A DNA stretch of 45,685 bases from an uncultured Saprospiraceae bacterium (GCA_934699305.1 CAKUWM010000002.1:1-45685), one strand, 5' to 3'. Shown: positions 8,774 to 19,020, numbered from the stretch's first letter. Numbers and translations are program-made. The notes: a model not told the origin generated them from the sequence alone.

Positions 8774-10502
8774 GGCGAGTCTTATTTTTCGTTTTAAAAG
8801 TCTTTATCAATGGCTTACTGTCCATTTTATATATAATCGAAGTATTGATCATAAATTCGTTGGAAGCGGTCGTTGCTGCCCGGGAGGAATTAAGAAACAT
8901 TACCTGGGCATCCATTCGGATTGATTTGGACAGCTTAACTTCATTATTTAGGAAAATGCGAATGATATTGGAGGCATCTTCATTCATCATACTTCTGAAA
9001 TAGCTGCTGTTCAGCGAGATATTCCATTTGTCCTTCCACACTTTCCGCGATATATTGACAGAAGGCCCCAACATCACCGTCGTTCCAATAGAATATTCCA
9101 GCCATGAATAATTCATACTTGCCCCCCAAGTTGTCTTTTGGGTATTGGAACCCCATATATATCCCAGATTAGCCATCCAGTTTTTAAGCTTAGATTGTGG
9201 GTTCTTAACACCATCCGTAAGAGCATACGCTGTGTTGTGGTTAACAAATAATGACAGTCGCCCACTTTCGCTCAACTGGTGGTTGATCGAACCGGAATAG
9301 TTGGTATTGTTTTGTGTCAGTATCAGCGTATCTACATCAATAAATGGCCGTGTTGCGAGATAGGACTTTTGATCAGAAAGAAAATTGGAAAAGGTTGCAT
9401 TGACATTTGTTTTATGAGTGACCCGCCAGCCGATATTGGCCGCCGTGACCCATCGATGATAGGTATTTATGCGGTCGTGGGCAAGGTTGTTTTGCTGAAG
9501 TCCGCCACGAAGGTTGATATTCAGCTTGTTTTTCCACCAAGAAGACTGAATTCCCACCGAGTATGTCTCCCTATCATTGTTAAAAAATAAGGTGCCGGGC
9601 GACTGAAATCCCGGATCTATGCGCTCATAGCCAAGGGTCACAACATTTTTTCCAAGTTGCATATCCGCTTCACACTTTATCGCATGATATATCCCGGTAG
9701 CGGCGTTGTAAGGTTGTAATTTGCCAAATAGCCCGAATAACGAGTGTCTGCCTTTCAACGACTCTAATCGTATATCCTTATTTAAAACATTGTAGGCATA
9801 CTCTGCTCTGACTTTTATTATTCCAAGCTTTTGCTCGCCCTTTAATCCTAGAATAGTACCTGAGATTGGTTTTAAGGTATCAGAAAACGGTCTTGCTATC
9901 GAAGCGGTGTCATCTGCAGCATGGAAGAGGTGTATATCGAGAAGGGTGCCCTTGTTTTGATATGAAGCGCCGACTCCCCACGCCATCCGTCGATAACTAT
10001 TATCTAACACATTGTGTGTCAAGGCATCCTGTACCGTTGCTTTGCGGATGCGGCCATACATCCCTTTGAATTTAAACTTGCCCACTGCTGATTCTAATCC
10101 TATTCCGGTATATCCCAATCCGTTGAATGTGTATGGGCCAAAGGACATGTTGCGGTCTCCGAGGTGCAAGGTATGTTGCTTATAAGACGGACTTATTCCG
10201 ACAAAATGATATGCCGGCAGTCGATAACGCGTATTTTTATTCGAATAAAAAATGCCCAAGGGCGCTTGAATACCCAATATATCCAAGTTGATATTGCCGA
10301 ATACATTGTAGTTAAAAGGGCTTTGCATGGTTTCATTTCCTGTAGAATTAAAATAAGATGTTGAGATACCCAGATCTCCCGCAATCATGACGGGATTGTG
10401 TTGCCATCGCTCTACCACCGACTGGTAGGTAGAAGACACATCCTGACCCATTGCCGAATAGGATAGGAATGAAAGGACTAATAATAGGTTGCTTTTTTTC
10501 AA
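8757..10502 (-). CDS. Probable outer-membrane beta-barrel protein
   Basis: 581 residues with signal peptide MKKSNLLLVLSFLSYSAMGQ. The body is a long series of alternating amphipathic strands with aromatic girdles and polar turns (YKQHTLHLGDRNMSFGPYTFNGLGYTGIGLE, LDIHLFHAADDT, NLNLRGGLQQNN-like segments), the pattern of an outer-membrane barrel with perhaps 24 or more strands. It lies 41 bases after the giant T9SS-tailed repeat protein. In the known SprB/SprF arrangement, a T9SS adhesin gene is followed by a PorP/SprF-type barrel that helps its secretion or anchoring. This protein is much longer than PorP/SprF (about 300-350 residues) and I see no clear family match, so a similar role is only inferred from position. 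Confidence 0.75.
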   Translation of the reverse strand: MKKSNLLLVLSFLSYSAMGQDVSSTYQSVVERWQHNPVMIAGDLGISTSYFNSTGNETMQSPFNYNVFGNINLDILGIQAPLGIFYSNKNTRYRLPAYHFVGISPSYKQHTLHLGDRNMSFGPYTFNGLGYTGIGLESAVGKFKFKGMYGRIRKATVQDALTHNVLDNSYRRMAWGVGASYQNKGTLLDIHLFHAADDTASIARPFSDTLKPISGTILGLKGEQKLGIIKVRAEYAYNVLNKDIRLESLKGRHSLFGLFGKLQPYNAATGIYHAIKCEADMQLGKNVVTLGYERIDPGFQSPGTLFFNNDRETYSVGIQSSWWKNKLNINLRGGLQQNNLAHDRINTYHRWVTAANIGWRVTHKTNVNATFSNFLSDQKSYLATRPFIDVDTLILTQNNTNYSGSINHQLSESGRLSLFVNHNTAYALTDGVKNPQSKLKNWMANLGYIWGSNTQKTTWGASMNYSWLEYSIGTTVMLGPSVNISRKVWKDKWNISLNSSYFRSMMNEDASNIIRIFLNNEVKLSKSIRMDAQVMFLNSSRAATTASNEFMINTSIIYKMDSKPLIKTFKTKNKTRHEDNK

Positions 10503-10543
10503 AATATTCTTCCTTTAAGGGTTAACACATAATGCTTTCTACG

Positions 10544-13500
10544 TTATTTGATGATGATAAAATTGCGCCACCTCGTCTCCCCATTCATCGACTGATATAC
10601 TGCTGAATGTATTCCGGATTGAGCATTGTTGAGTTCAATAGGAAATACTTCTATGTTGAAAGTAGGATTGACCTGTTGTGAATAAATGCGGCTTCCCTTT
10701 TGATCGTAAATATGAATCATGCCGGGTTCGGGAATGCGATATTCCATCAATATCTTGAATATTCCATTGTTGGGCGACGGATAGACCGACATAGCTCGAA
10801 TCGTGCCGTCATCCGCCGTCTCAATCGGCATAGACAAGCTATCGGCGGATGCGAATACAGTACAATACTTGATGATTGTGACGTGGCAATCTCCTGACCA
10901 GATATCGGCCGTGACGGGATAGCGTCCCGAGTGATTATATACCAAAAACAATTGATTGTCAATGATTTGTGCAACAAGGAGATGGGTAGAATCTATTGTC
11001 CATCGAATACTGTCCGGAATAGGATTAGAAATGTCTGCCGCTATGATGTTGTATCCTACCACCCCTTCTGTGGGGAGCAAGAAGTCTAAGTCTTTGATAT
11101 CAGCCGAAATGGAGATTTTCCACTGATCCTGGCGGATACAGCCTGCGGTATCGCGTATTGTCAATAACACCTCTCCGTCACCTGCTAAAAATCTGCTGCC
11201 GAAATACTCTTTTCTATTGTATTTCCATGTAAAGTCGTATGGATATTCGGCAAAATCGTATGCCACCTGTGGCGAAGTACACAGAAAAGTATCCTTTACC
11301 GGGATCCATTCTATATTAGGCTGCGTTGATTCAGGAATATATACGGTTGCTGTTGAGGTACACTCTTTGTAGTGAAACACGACGGTATAAGTGCCTGCCG
11401 GCCCTTCAAAGGACCCGCCCTTCGTTCCGTCAGGCCAGGTTATTGTCGTCTCTTCACCTTGATTCGCTTCAGGAATTACAGTTACTTTACCATTGGACAT
11501 ATCGCGACACGTGGGTGCCTCTGCTGCTGTGCTATAGACCAAGGTGTCTGTAATACCTATGTCCACCGGTATTCCCGGCTTATACAGGCATGTATTACTT
11601 CCCTTTATCGTCACGCTGTATGTACCGACTGCCAAATCCTTAAACTCGGGTGATGTCTGCCATGATATCCCCTCATTGATGGAGAACAGCAATCCGGGAT
11701 AGTTTCCCTCACTGTAGATTGACCCCGAATTGCCGCAAAAGGCATCTCTTTTTTCTAACTCAATGATATCCGGATCAAAGCCCTGCCACCCGATTCTTAC
11801 CTCTTTGACGTCAGATCGACATCCGCTCTCTATATCTTCTGCAACAACCAGATAACTCCCCGGCGACAAATCCACAAAGTCATTACTTTGAAAAAAGGTA
11901 TCGCCATTGTCTATTGAAAATCGCAGATTGCGACCGGGCGTCAGTCGAATCGTGATGCGCCCATTGTCCAACAAACAGTCGGTGACATCCACTTTGTCGA
12001 TGGCGTCAGAAATAATCGGTGCCCCCGCATAAACATACACTGCCGTGTCACGCCCTATACAGCCGCTAAGGCTATCTAAGGTAACAACAAAATATTGTCC
12101 ATCCTCTATTCCTGTAAATACCGGTGTTGATTTCCATTGCTCACCATTATCTATACTATACAATAGGTTTTCACCGGTAGATTCAACCCGAAGGATGGAC
12201 TGCCCATTTATACAGCTATCAGAGGTCGTGATGACGACAGTGGTTATATGAGGCGTATTTTTACCGAACAGTACAACTTCTGTTGAAAGCGAATAAACAC
12301 ATGAATTCGTCGTATCCCTGAATAAAATGGTATAATATCCTGCTTCTATTCCATAAAACAAGGTGTCCTCCTGCCAATTAACCCCTTTGTCGATGCTATA
12401 CAGCCACCCTGTGGTGTTTTTTGGGTGCATGATGATACTTCCGTCGGATGACGTGCAAAGGGTGGGCGGAATCGCCTCTATTGAATTTATTTTATTGTCC
12501 CCATTTGCATAAAGGTTTATTGGCGAAGTACCGTATAAACAACCATTTTTATTTTTTATAACAGGAAAATATATTCCGGGCAAAAGGCCTTCAAATATTG
12601 GTTTTTCAAAAAAAGAAAGTCCTCCGTCGATGCTGTAAGAATCAATCCCGGACAATGGGCTTGCGACAATGGATATGCTGCCATCATTCAGAATGCAGGA
12701 TGTGGCTAAGGTTATGCCGACATTGATAATTTTTGCTTCGACCAATGGTAAAAACTCAAGCGTGTCACCCATCGTTATACACGATCCTTTGCGTACTGCT
12801 ATTTGATATTTTCCTGTATCTAATTGTTGAAATATTGAATCGGTAGTCCACGTCAAACCACCGTCTATACTATAGCTCTCTGCATCCGGTGAATATATGG
12901 ATATATAGGCTTCCAATGCATTGCAATTGTCTGTTGAAAGGAAGTCGTAGCTGATTATTGAAGCTCCACCGACAGACATTATATGGACGATGCCGGGATA
13001 TGTTACGATACATCCTGTAGGTGTGTGCTTCACCGATATTCGATACTGTCCGGCCGGAAGGTGGTCAAAGGTCGGCTGCACCTGCCACATATTGCCGCCA
13101 TCTATACTATATTGGACATCGGTGGATGAAGCAGAGATTGTTATCCGGCCATTGGCGGCTATACAGTCTGTATTGTCTTCCACAATGACACTCCATATTT
13201 CAACCGGGGTATTGCTGAATAAGACAACAGAGTCAGCATAAGCGAAACAGTCGCCTTGAGCAAAGCGGGTAACCGGAAAATATACCCCCACTGTCAAATT
13301 GTTGAAATTACCGGAACTTTGCCAGTGATCGCCTCCATCAATACTATATTCTATGGTACCTTGTGACGACACTTCGATGGTAATCCGCCCATCATCCTTT
13401 CCACAAGTCGGTTGATTGACATTGACCGACTTGATGACCGGGGCAGATTGTGCCTTGATTGTCACGATATTTGAATAAGAAAGAACACACGCCGTGTTGG

Positions 13501-16500
13501 GTAGGCGAACTTTGATAAAATAACTCCCCTGTGGCATATTATTAAAGGTAGAAGTCAATGACCAGTGGTTTCCACCATCTATCGAGTATTCATACGTGTT
13601 GGCAGGAATAACAGTAATCGCAATGCTGCCATCATTGGTATTGCATCCAGTCGGGTTGACGACATCCACTTGTGAAACGGTAAAATTTATCTGTTCTTCC
13701 AATCTAAAAGGGTTGTAGAGAAAGGCGTTCTCACAATTTCCATCGGCATTTCTTATTTTTAAATAATAATTACCGGCGGCCAGGTTGTTAAACTTCGGAT
13801 TAGAAACCCACGTAACGCCATTGTTGATGCTAAACTGGACGGGAAGGCTATTGGTGTATTTAATGGTAAATGATCCATCAGAAGACTTACATCCGGGTTG
13901 TTGTATTGAATCAATCGCCGTGATAATGGGTTGGGAGGGGGCATTGAGTTGAATGGGATTGGATTCATGATACCGGATACAACCCAGATTGTTTTTTATG
14001 GCGACAAAATAAACGCCGGATTCCAGATTGTTAAAGATTGGTCCTGACTGCCAGTTGTTACCGTTGTTAATGCTGTAGGACAGGCTCAATCCGGAGGGGT
14101 CAGACGCTTGTATTTGGATACTTCCTGATTGTTGGTTGGTGCATGATGACGGATCCGTTTTAGATACATTCAGAATAATCGGGTCGGGTATGCGCTGGAG
14201 GGAGATGGGGTTGTCGGTATAATCAACGACACAAACATTGGTTTCGTATTTTACCTTTATGTTATAGTCACCTGCTGTTAAGCCGGAGAAAATATTGGAG
14301 GATTGCCAGGTGTTGCCCCCATCAATACTATGCATCAAATCCAGCGTGCCGGATCCTTGAGAATGTATGGTAATCGTTGCAGCGCCTGAAGTGCAGCCTA
14401 TCAACCCATCGACCGATACATCTGTAATCTGAGGCCACGGCAGCACCTCTATGACAGTAGGCGAGGTGTTGATAGCGGTGCAACTGCCATCCATATTGCG
14501 GATTCCTACATAATACGTTCCGGGTGGGAGATTGGGATAAACATTGTTGGACGACCATGTCACACCGCCATCAATGGTAAACTGTGGGTTGCCGCTTCCC
14601 ATGGTATAATCAATGGTTATCTTTCCCCTCGGGTTGACACAGGTTGTCGGCTGGATGACTGTTACACCGGTGATGGCCGGTGCAGAAGGCGCATTGATGA
14701 CGATCGGATTGGCACCATATCCTATTTTACAGGTATTATCAGCATTTTTTACAAAAACATAATAGGTGCCATGACCTAATCCGGTAAAAAGAGAATTGTC
14801 TGACCAGACAGCGCAATTATCTATGGAATATTTCAAAGCACTGCTTCCGGGTGAGGCTTGAATCGAGATGGTACCGTCAGTAACATTACAATCGCTCACA
14901 TCAGTCTTGCTGACGGCATTGATAGTCGGTGGTGTCGGTGCCGTGAGTATAACCGGATTCTGCGCATAATCCTGTCGGCAGGTGGCATCGGCATTTCTTA
15001 TGGCGACGAGGTATGCACCGGCAGAAAGATTGTTAAACTGTTTGGTAGATTGCCAGGTTGCTCCATTGTTGATACTATATTGCAAGGAAGAGGAGCCGGC
15101 ATTCGCTTCTATGACAATCGAGCCATCTGATAGGTTACAGTCGGTGATATTCGTCCGATTTACGCTGACAAATGTCGGTGGTTGTGGTGCGGTTATTTCT
15201 ACCGGATTAAATTGAAAGGACACGGCACAGGTACCATTATTATTTCTTATTTTAACCTGATAATTACCCGTTGAAAGGTTTGAAAAAACAGAGGATGAAG
15301 ACCACGTCGTACCGTTGTTGATAGAGTATTGTATGTTGCCTTCACCGGCTGTCGCCAATACCGTAATCTGGCCATCATTGAGGCCACAATCCGAAACATC
15401 GTTTACATTAACATCATCAATCGAAGGGGCAGTATGACCGGGGATGTGCACCGGGTTGTTGGGATAAAGGACGATACATGTGTTGTCCGCATTTTTGATT
15501 TTGATGGTATAATCCGCTGGGGCAAGTCCGGAAAAGGCGCCGGATTGAGACCAGTTGCTGCCATTGTCGATGGAGTATCGCAATGCGGCTGATCCCGGCG
15601 TTGCATTGATTGTTATCGTTGCATTATTGACATTACAGTCTGTTGTGTTGTCAAATGTAACGGAATTAAGTGTCGGTGCTATCGGAGTCGTAATAATTAT
15701 TGGATTGGAGCCATAGACAACTTCACACGTAGCGTCATTATTTCGGATACGAATATTATAGCTTCCTCCGGACAATCCTGTATATGTCGATGTTGACTGC
15801 CATGTGCCACCACCGTTGATGGAGTATTGAAGGCCGGCAGAGCCGGGAGTCGCCGTAATGGAGATCGTTCCGTCGGTCAGGCCGCAATCCGTGACATTCG
15901 TATGGGTGACGGACACAAAAACCGGTGGGCTGGGTTTACTTATGTGAACCGGATTACTGCCATACACCACTTCACAGGAATTATTGTCATTTTTGATTTT
16001 GACGTTGTAATCTCCTTCATCCAGGTTGTTGAAAATATTGCTGCTTTGCCAGGTGGCACCATTATTTATGCTATAAGAGGTTGTACCGGTACCCGGGGTT
16101 GCATTGATGGTAATCTTGCCATCGGTAAGTCCACAATTGGTGATATTGTTCTTCGTAACATTGTTGATTGTGGGCGGTATATTCTGATTGACAAGAGCTG
16201 TTTTGACGGTATCGGAAAAGCATGTTCCCGGCATATTGCGATAGCATACCTTATACTCTCCGGGCGACAATCCGGAAAAAGTAGCGGAAGACTGCCAGGT
16301 CAACCCGTTGTCAATGCTGTATTCATAGCTATTGTTATCCTGGGCTGTGATAATGATGCTGCCATTAGCGAGGAGGCAGGAAGGCTGTATATTGTTGATA
16401 ACAGGCGTTGCCAACTTGCCCGTTGTAGAAGGAATATCAAAATAATAGATACATTCAGCTGAACCCAGAATAACTTTTACATAGATGCGTGTCGTCTTGA

Positions 16501-17569
16501 CCGGTACCCCGATCTGGACATTGGGCAGGTTCTGGATATCTAACTGTGTGTAGTTGTTGCCGTCATAGCTGACTTTTAGATTAATGCCGCCATCCAAACC
16601 CTTTAAAAATGGCAAATATAGCTTGCACGAGATTGTGCCCAGACCATTGCAAGGACCAGGGTTGAAGGATAAGTCTAACACCTGCGGCTTGTAGTTGTTG
16701 ATCCCCGCAAAGGGAACATCAGGAGGAATCATGATGCAGTTGTTTTTTTTCACCCTTGGGTAATAGTATCCCGGGTCGATATTGGGAAAATATGCACTGT
16801 TCTGCCACGTAACTCCACCATCAATGCTGCATGATACGTCGAACATGTTATTCAAGATAATACTCAACTCGCCTTTTTGGCAACCCCAGTTGTTCAAAAT
16901 GCCCAGAAATGAAGGGTAATGCCCCGGCATGAGATTTATCTCCCGCCGATAGGCAACCGGACAATTGGAGCCTACTTTTCTAACAAAAATGGTGTACTTA
17001 CCTACCGGCATATTGTAAAAGAAGCGCTGTGGCTGAAAGTTTTGCCCATCCAACGAATATTCATACGTCCCATTAATATTTTGAATCAGCTTTACTTCAA
17101 TGGTTCCGGTATTATTGCACGTTGCCGGCGGTGTGAGCAATACGGTGTCAATGATTAGTTTCCCCCTTTGTTCCATAGAATCTATGTCGCTGTGATATAC
17201 CTGGACAGCAAAGTCTTTATAGTTAAGTTGGACAGGGTTAAAGGGATAGTCTTCGATACACGACTGTGAACCGATGGTCAATCTCATTTTCACATTATAG
17301 CTTCCCCGGTTTAAGTTGCCAAAATATGGACTGCTTTGCCAGGTTGAACCGCCATTGACACTGTATTCATAGTTCCCATCGTAATCTATCAAATGCGGAA
17401 TGTAAATGTAGCCAGCGGGCGGACATCCCGGTAAAAACTGTCCTCCCGTGATGACGGGCGAACGAAAATGAGGGCATTGCAAAGGTGCATCCACTTCAAT
17501 CAGTGGTTGACCTATGACAAAGATGCTCATATAACAGCATAAAAGAATTGTATATAATAATCTGTTCAT
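10544..17569 (-). CDS. Giant T9SS-secreted adhesin-like protein with about 24 SprB-like repeats
   Basis: 2341 residues with signal peptide MNRLLYTILLCCYMSIFVIGQ. From about residue 50 to 2080 I count about 24 modules of roughly 80-90 residues. Each has a core of YSIDGG/YSINNG-x-TWQSS-x5-F-x-(N/G)L-x2-G-x-Y-x-V-x-(I/V)-(R/K)-N-x4-C and begins near 'TDCGLTDGxIxIxA'. This resembles the SprB-repeat class of gliding and adhesion proteins. Repeats 6-11 are the most alike and the outer ones are diverged. The last 80 residues (MSVYPSPNNGIFKILMEY...IHIYDQKGSRIYSQQV...FIIIK) form a type A T9SS sorting domain, so the protein should cross the outer membrane and be displayed on or shed from the surface. 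It heads the operon. Each repeat has a conserved Cys near its start and end, perhaps forming disulfides. Confidence 0.9.
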   Translation of the reverse strand: MNRLLYTILLCCYMSIFVIGQPLIEVDAPLQCPHFRSPVITGGQFLPGCPPAGYIYIPHLIDYDGNYEYSVNGGSTWQSSPYFGNLNRGSYNVKMRLTIGSQSCIEDYPFNPVQLNYKDFAVQVYHSDIDSMEQRGKLIIDTVLLTPPATCNNTGTIEVKLIQNINGTYEYSLDGQNFQPQRFFYNMPVGKYTIFVRKVGSNCPVAYRREINLMPGHYPSFLGILNNWGCQKGELSIILNNMFDVSCSIDGGVTWQNSAYFPNIDPGYYYPRVKKNNCIMIPPDVPFAGINNYKPQVLDLSFNPGPCNGLGTISCKLYLPFLKGLDGGINLKVSYDGNNYTQLDIQNLPNVQIGVPVKTTRIYVKVILGSAECIYYFDIPSTTGKLATPVINNIQPSCLLANGSIIITAQDNNSYEYSIDNGLTWQSSATFSGLSPGEYKVCYRNMPGTCFSDTVKTALVNQNIPPTINNVTKNNITNCGLTDGKITINATPGTGTTSYSINNGATWQSSNIFNNLDEGDYNVKIKNDNNSCEVVYGSNPVHISKPSPPVFVSVTHTNVTDCGLTDGTISITATPGSAGLQYSINGGGTWQSTSTYTGLSGGSYNIRIRNNDATCEVVYGSNPIIITTPIAPTLNSVTFDNTTDCNVNNATITINATPGSAALRYSIDNGSNWSQSGAFSGLAPADYTIKIKNADNTCIVLYPNNPVHIPGHTAPSIDDVNVNDVSDCGLNDGQITVLATAGEGNIQYSINNGTTWSSSSVFSNLSTGNYQVKIRNNNGTCAVSFQFNPVEITAPQPPTFVSVNRTNITDCNLSDGSIVIEANAGSSSLQYSINNGATWQSTKQFNNLSAGAYLVAIRNADATCRQDYAQNPVILTAPTPPTINAVSKTDVSDCNVTDGTISIQASPGSSALKYSIDNCAVWSDNSLFTGLGHGTYYVFVKNADNTCKIGYGANPIVINAPSAPAITGVTVIQPTTCVNPRGKITIDYTMGSGNPQFTIDGGVTWSSNNVYPNLPPGTYYVGIRNMDGSCTAINTSPTVIEVLPWPQITDVSVDGLIGCTSGAATITIHSQGSGTLDLMHSIDGGNTWQSSNIFSGLTAGDYNIKVKYETNVCVVDYTDNPISLQRIPDPIILNVSKTDPSSCTNQQSGSIQIQASDPSGLSLSYSINNGNNWQSGPIFNNLESGVYFVAIKNNLGCIRYHESNPIQLNAPSQPIITAIDSIQQPGCKSSDGSFTIKYTNSLPVQFSINNGVTWVSNPKFNNLAAGNYYLKIRNADGNCENAFLYNPFRLEEQINFTVSQVDVVNPTGCNTNDGSIAITVIPANTYEYSIDGGNHWSLTSTFNNMPQGSYFIKVRLPNTACVLSYSNIVTIKAQSAPVIKSVNVNQPTCGKDDGRITIEVSSQGTIEYSIDGGDHWQSSGNFNNLTVGVYFPVTRFAQGDCFAYADSVVLFSNTPVEIWSVIVEDNTDCIAANGRITISASSTDVQYSIDGGNMWQVQPTFDHLPAGQYRISVKHTPTGCIVTYPGIVHIMSVGGASIISYDFLSTDNCNALEAYISIYSPDAESYSIDGGLTWTTDSIFQQLDTGKYQIAVRKGSCITMGDTLEFLPLVEAKIINVGITLATSCILNDGSISIVASPLSGIDSYSIDGGLSFFEKPIFEGLLPGIYFPVIKNKNGCLYGTSPINLYANGDNKINSIEAIPPTLCTSSDGSIIMHPKNTTGWLYSIDKGVNWQEDTLFYGIEAGYYTILFRDTTNSCVYSLSTEVVLFGKNTPHITTVVITTSDSCINGQSILRVESTGENLLYSIDNGEQWKSTPVFTGIEDGQYFVVTLDSLSGCIGRDTAVYVYAGAPIISDAIDKVDVTDCLLDNGRITIRLTPGRNLRFSIDNGDTFFQSNDFVDLSPGSYLVVAEDIESGCRSDVKEVRIGWQGFDPDIIELEKRDAFCGNSGSIYSEGNYPGLLFSINEGISWQTSPEFKDLAVGTYSVTIKGSNTCLYKPGIPVDIGITDTLVYSTAAEAPTCRDMSNGKVTVIPEANQGEETTITWPDGTKGGSFEGPAGTYTVVFHYKECTSTATVYIPESTQPNIEWIPVKDTFLCTSPQVAYDFAEYPYDFTWKYNRKEYFGSRFLAGDGEVLLTIRDTAGCIRQDQWKISISADIKDLDFLLPTEGVVGYNIIAADISNPIPDSIRWTIDSTHLLVAQIIDNQLFLVYNHSGRYPVTADIWSGDCHVTIIKYCTVFASADSLSMPIETADDGTIRAMSVYPSPNNGIFKILMEYRIPEPGMIHIYDQKGSRIYSQQVNPTFNIEVFPIELNNAQSGIHSAVYQSMNGETRWRNFIIIK

Positions 17570-18320
17570 GGCAGTTATAATTTGATGGATAAATCCCGGT
17601 TTACAATAAAATAATCTATGGAAGAAAACATCTTGGTGCGTATCACCTTGGAATGATTAGGGGCAGGGCACACTAAAGCTTTGCCTATTGGTGCATCATT
17701 TAGGGTATAATTAAGCTTTTTCCAAATCGTAAAAATCGTTCTCATCGGCGGTAATTTTGATGGGTTTCAAATCATGTTCATCCCCAATTCAGCAGCAAAA
17801 GTTTTTCAAAAACCACGTAATGCTGATTATAAGGGACATCCTGATGTACGTATCGTCTTAATGGCTTCTTTAAACCATTGACTACGTGTCGTATATCGAT
17901 TCCGCTTTTGTCCATTGCGGAATTCGGCTTTTTGCCTCTTGTTCCCGTTGCTAAGCAATCAAGATTCTAAAAGAAAATTAGTCTCCCCTTATGACAAGAG
18001 ATGAATCTTTGCCGTAGCATTAGTAGTAAAGACATTTAACTTGGGCTTCCGATATTTCGGTAGGCTTTCAACAATAAAATTAAATAACGTTTTTAGTTTT
18101 GCCAAATATTTGGTTAATAATTTTTAAATTTATTTTCAATAGTTGTCTAATACGTTCACAATCTATAGTTTAAGTTTGGGAATTTTGCTACTTTAAAACC
18201 CTACACGACATAGCAAAGTATTTGTTCCGATGAAATATTATAGAAAATTTTCATTCCTATTTGTGATATTTTGATTCATCGTGCGAATAATCTGTAAAAA
18301 GAACAGTAAACATCAAATAA
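17570..18320. other. Intergenic region with a decayed repeat copy and no gene seen
   Basis: This is the divergent gap between the giant adhesin (minus) and the lipoprotein / sigma trio (plus). It must hold promoters for both, but I found no TTTG-N19/20-TAnnTTTG match good enough to report. Bases 17786-17935 form a decayed copy of a dispersed repeat, listed separately. The rest is AT-rich with no ORF of credible coding character. Confidence 0.6.
17786..17935 (-). repeat. Decayed dispersed repeat, copy 1
   Basis: This stretch aligns by eye with the reverse complement of 45431-45572. Shared blocks include aattcagc, tttt-aaaaacc, taatgct-attat-agggac, gatgtacg, ttaatgg, aaccattga, tacgtgtcgta and tgcggaatt. 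It retains the nested inverted repeat of the other copy (GATGTACG at 17843-17850, and AATGG pairing with CCATT), with point changes. It is non-coding. It may be a degenerate MITE or REP-type element, but no target-site duplication was identified. Confidence 0.65.
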
Positions 18321-18527
18321 ATGAATCAAATGCAAAAAAGAAACAACACCCTTTTGGTCGTTGCATGTATCGCAATACTGACTATAGCTACCGGATGCGG
18401 AATTTCAATTACAACAAATCATGTCTATACTTATACCGGTCAACGCATTACTAAGTCAAACAAAAATGATGTTCAGATGGAAAACACAGTAAATTCACAA
18501 ATAAATGTCAAGGATGGGCGAAATTGA
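18321..18527 (+). CDS. Small lipoprotein
   Basis: 68 residues. The hydrophobic segment LLVVACIAILTIATGC ends in a lipobox-like IATGC, so the mature chain is about 43 residues anchored by a lipidated Cys. The rest is polar (SITTNHVYTYTGQRITKSNKND...) and not recognised. Its end overlaps the sigma factor start by up to 23 bases in another frame, which argues that the two are co-transcribed and translationally coupled. A role linked to the sigma factor is inferred from position. The alternative is a random small ORF, but the intact signal and lipobox make it believable. Confidence 0.7.
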   Translation: MNQMQKRNNTLLVVACIAILTIATGCGISITTNHVYTYTGQRITKSNKNDVQMENTVNSQINVKDGRN

Positions 18528-19020
18528 TAATTCAAACCTCTTTTTATCTGTTATTCATTCAAATAAAGGTATCCTGTACAAGGTTGTAAACTCCTATTGT
18601 AAAAATGTGGAAGACCGGAAAGACCTCGTTCAAGAAATCATTGTTCAATTGTGGCGATCCTTTGACAATTATGACAACAGTTTCAAGCATTCAACATGGA
18701 TTTACCGTATTTCTTTAAATGTTGCCATATCCTTTTATCGTAAAGAGAATATCAGGAAGAAAATAGCAAATCCATTAACGGAGAGTATTTTTAATTTCCC
18801 GGATGATGATATCATAGACAATGAGTCGGATTTGGGTGTTTTAAAACAAATGATCTCTCAGCTCAATGATCTGGATAAGGCATTAATGCTGCTTTATTTA
18901 GAAGAAAAAAGTTACAAAGAAATGGCTCTAATCATTGGCATTTCAGAATCGAATGTTGCCACAAAAATTAATCGTATCAAAAATAATTTTAAAGAAAAAT
19001 TTATCCAACTTAAAAAGTAA
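18505..19020 (+). CDS. RNA polymerase ECF-family sigma factor
   Basis: 171 residues. The sigma-70 region 2 spans about 20-85, with DRKDLVQEIIVQLWRSFDNYD and TWIYRISLNVAISFYRK matching the core-binding and -10 recognition helices. The region 4 helix-turn-helix spans about 115-165 (LNDLDKALMLLYLEEKSYKEMALIIGISESNVATKINRIKNNFKE). The length is typical of ECF factors. The first ATG (18505) lies inside the upstream lipoprotein gene; Met4 (18514) is an alternative start. It is followed five bases later by a membrane-protein gene that commonly pairs with such sigma factors in Bacteroidota. No classic FecR-type anti-sigma is present, so the membrane partner may carry that role (inference). Confidence 0.92.
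   Translation: MSRMGEIDNSNLFLSVIHSNKGILYKVVNSYCKNVEDRKDLVQEIIVQLWRSFDNYDNSFKHSTWIYRISLNVAISFYRKENIRKKIANPLTESIFNFPDDDIIDNESDLGVLKQMISQLNDLDKALMLLYLEEKSYKEMALIIGISESNVATKINRIKNNFKEKFIQLKK

Noticed and set aside
8757..10502. Naming the barrel PorP/SprF
   Set aside because: It is nearly twice the usual length and lacks the typical N-terminal sequence of that family; only its position after the T9SS protein is similar.
15827..16462. 211-codon open frame on the plus strand opposite the adhesin repeats
   Set aside because: It is antisense to a clear repeat-protein gene, its reading follows the repeat period, and the product has no domain character.
10544..17569. CRISPR array or short tandem DNA repeat
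   Set aside because: The repetition is at protein level with about 80-90-codon units and diverged DNA. No short identical repeats with unique spacers were found anywhere in the window.
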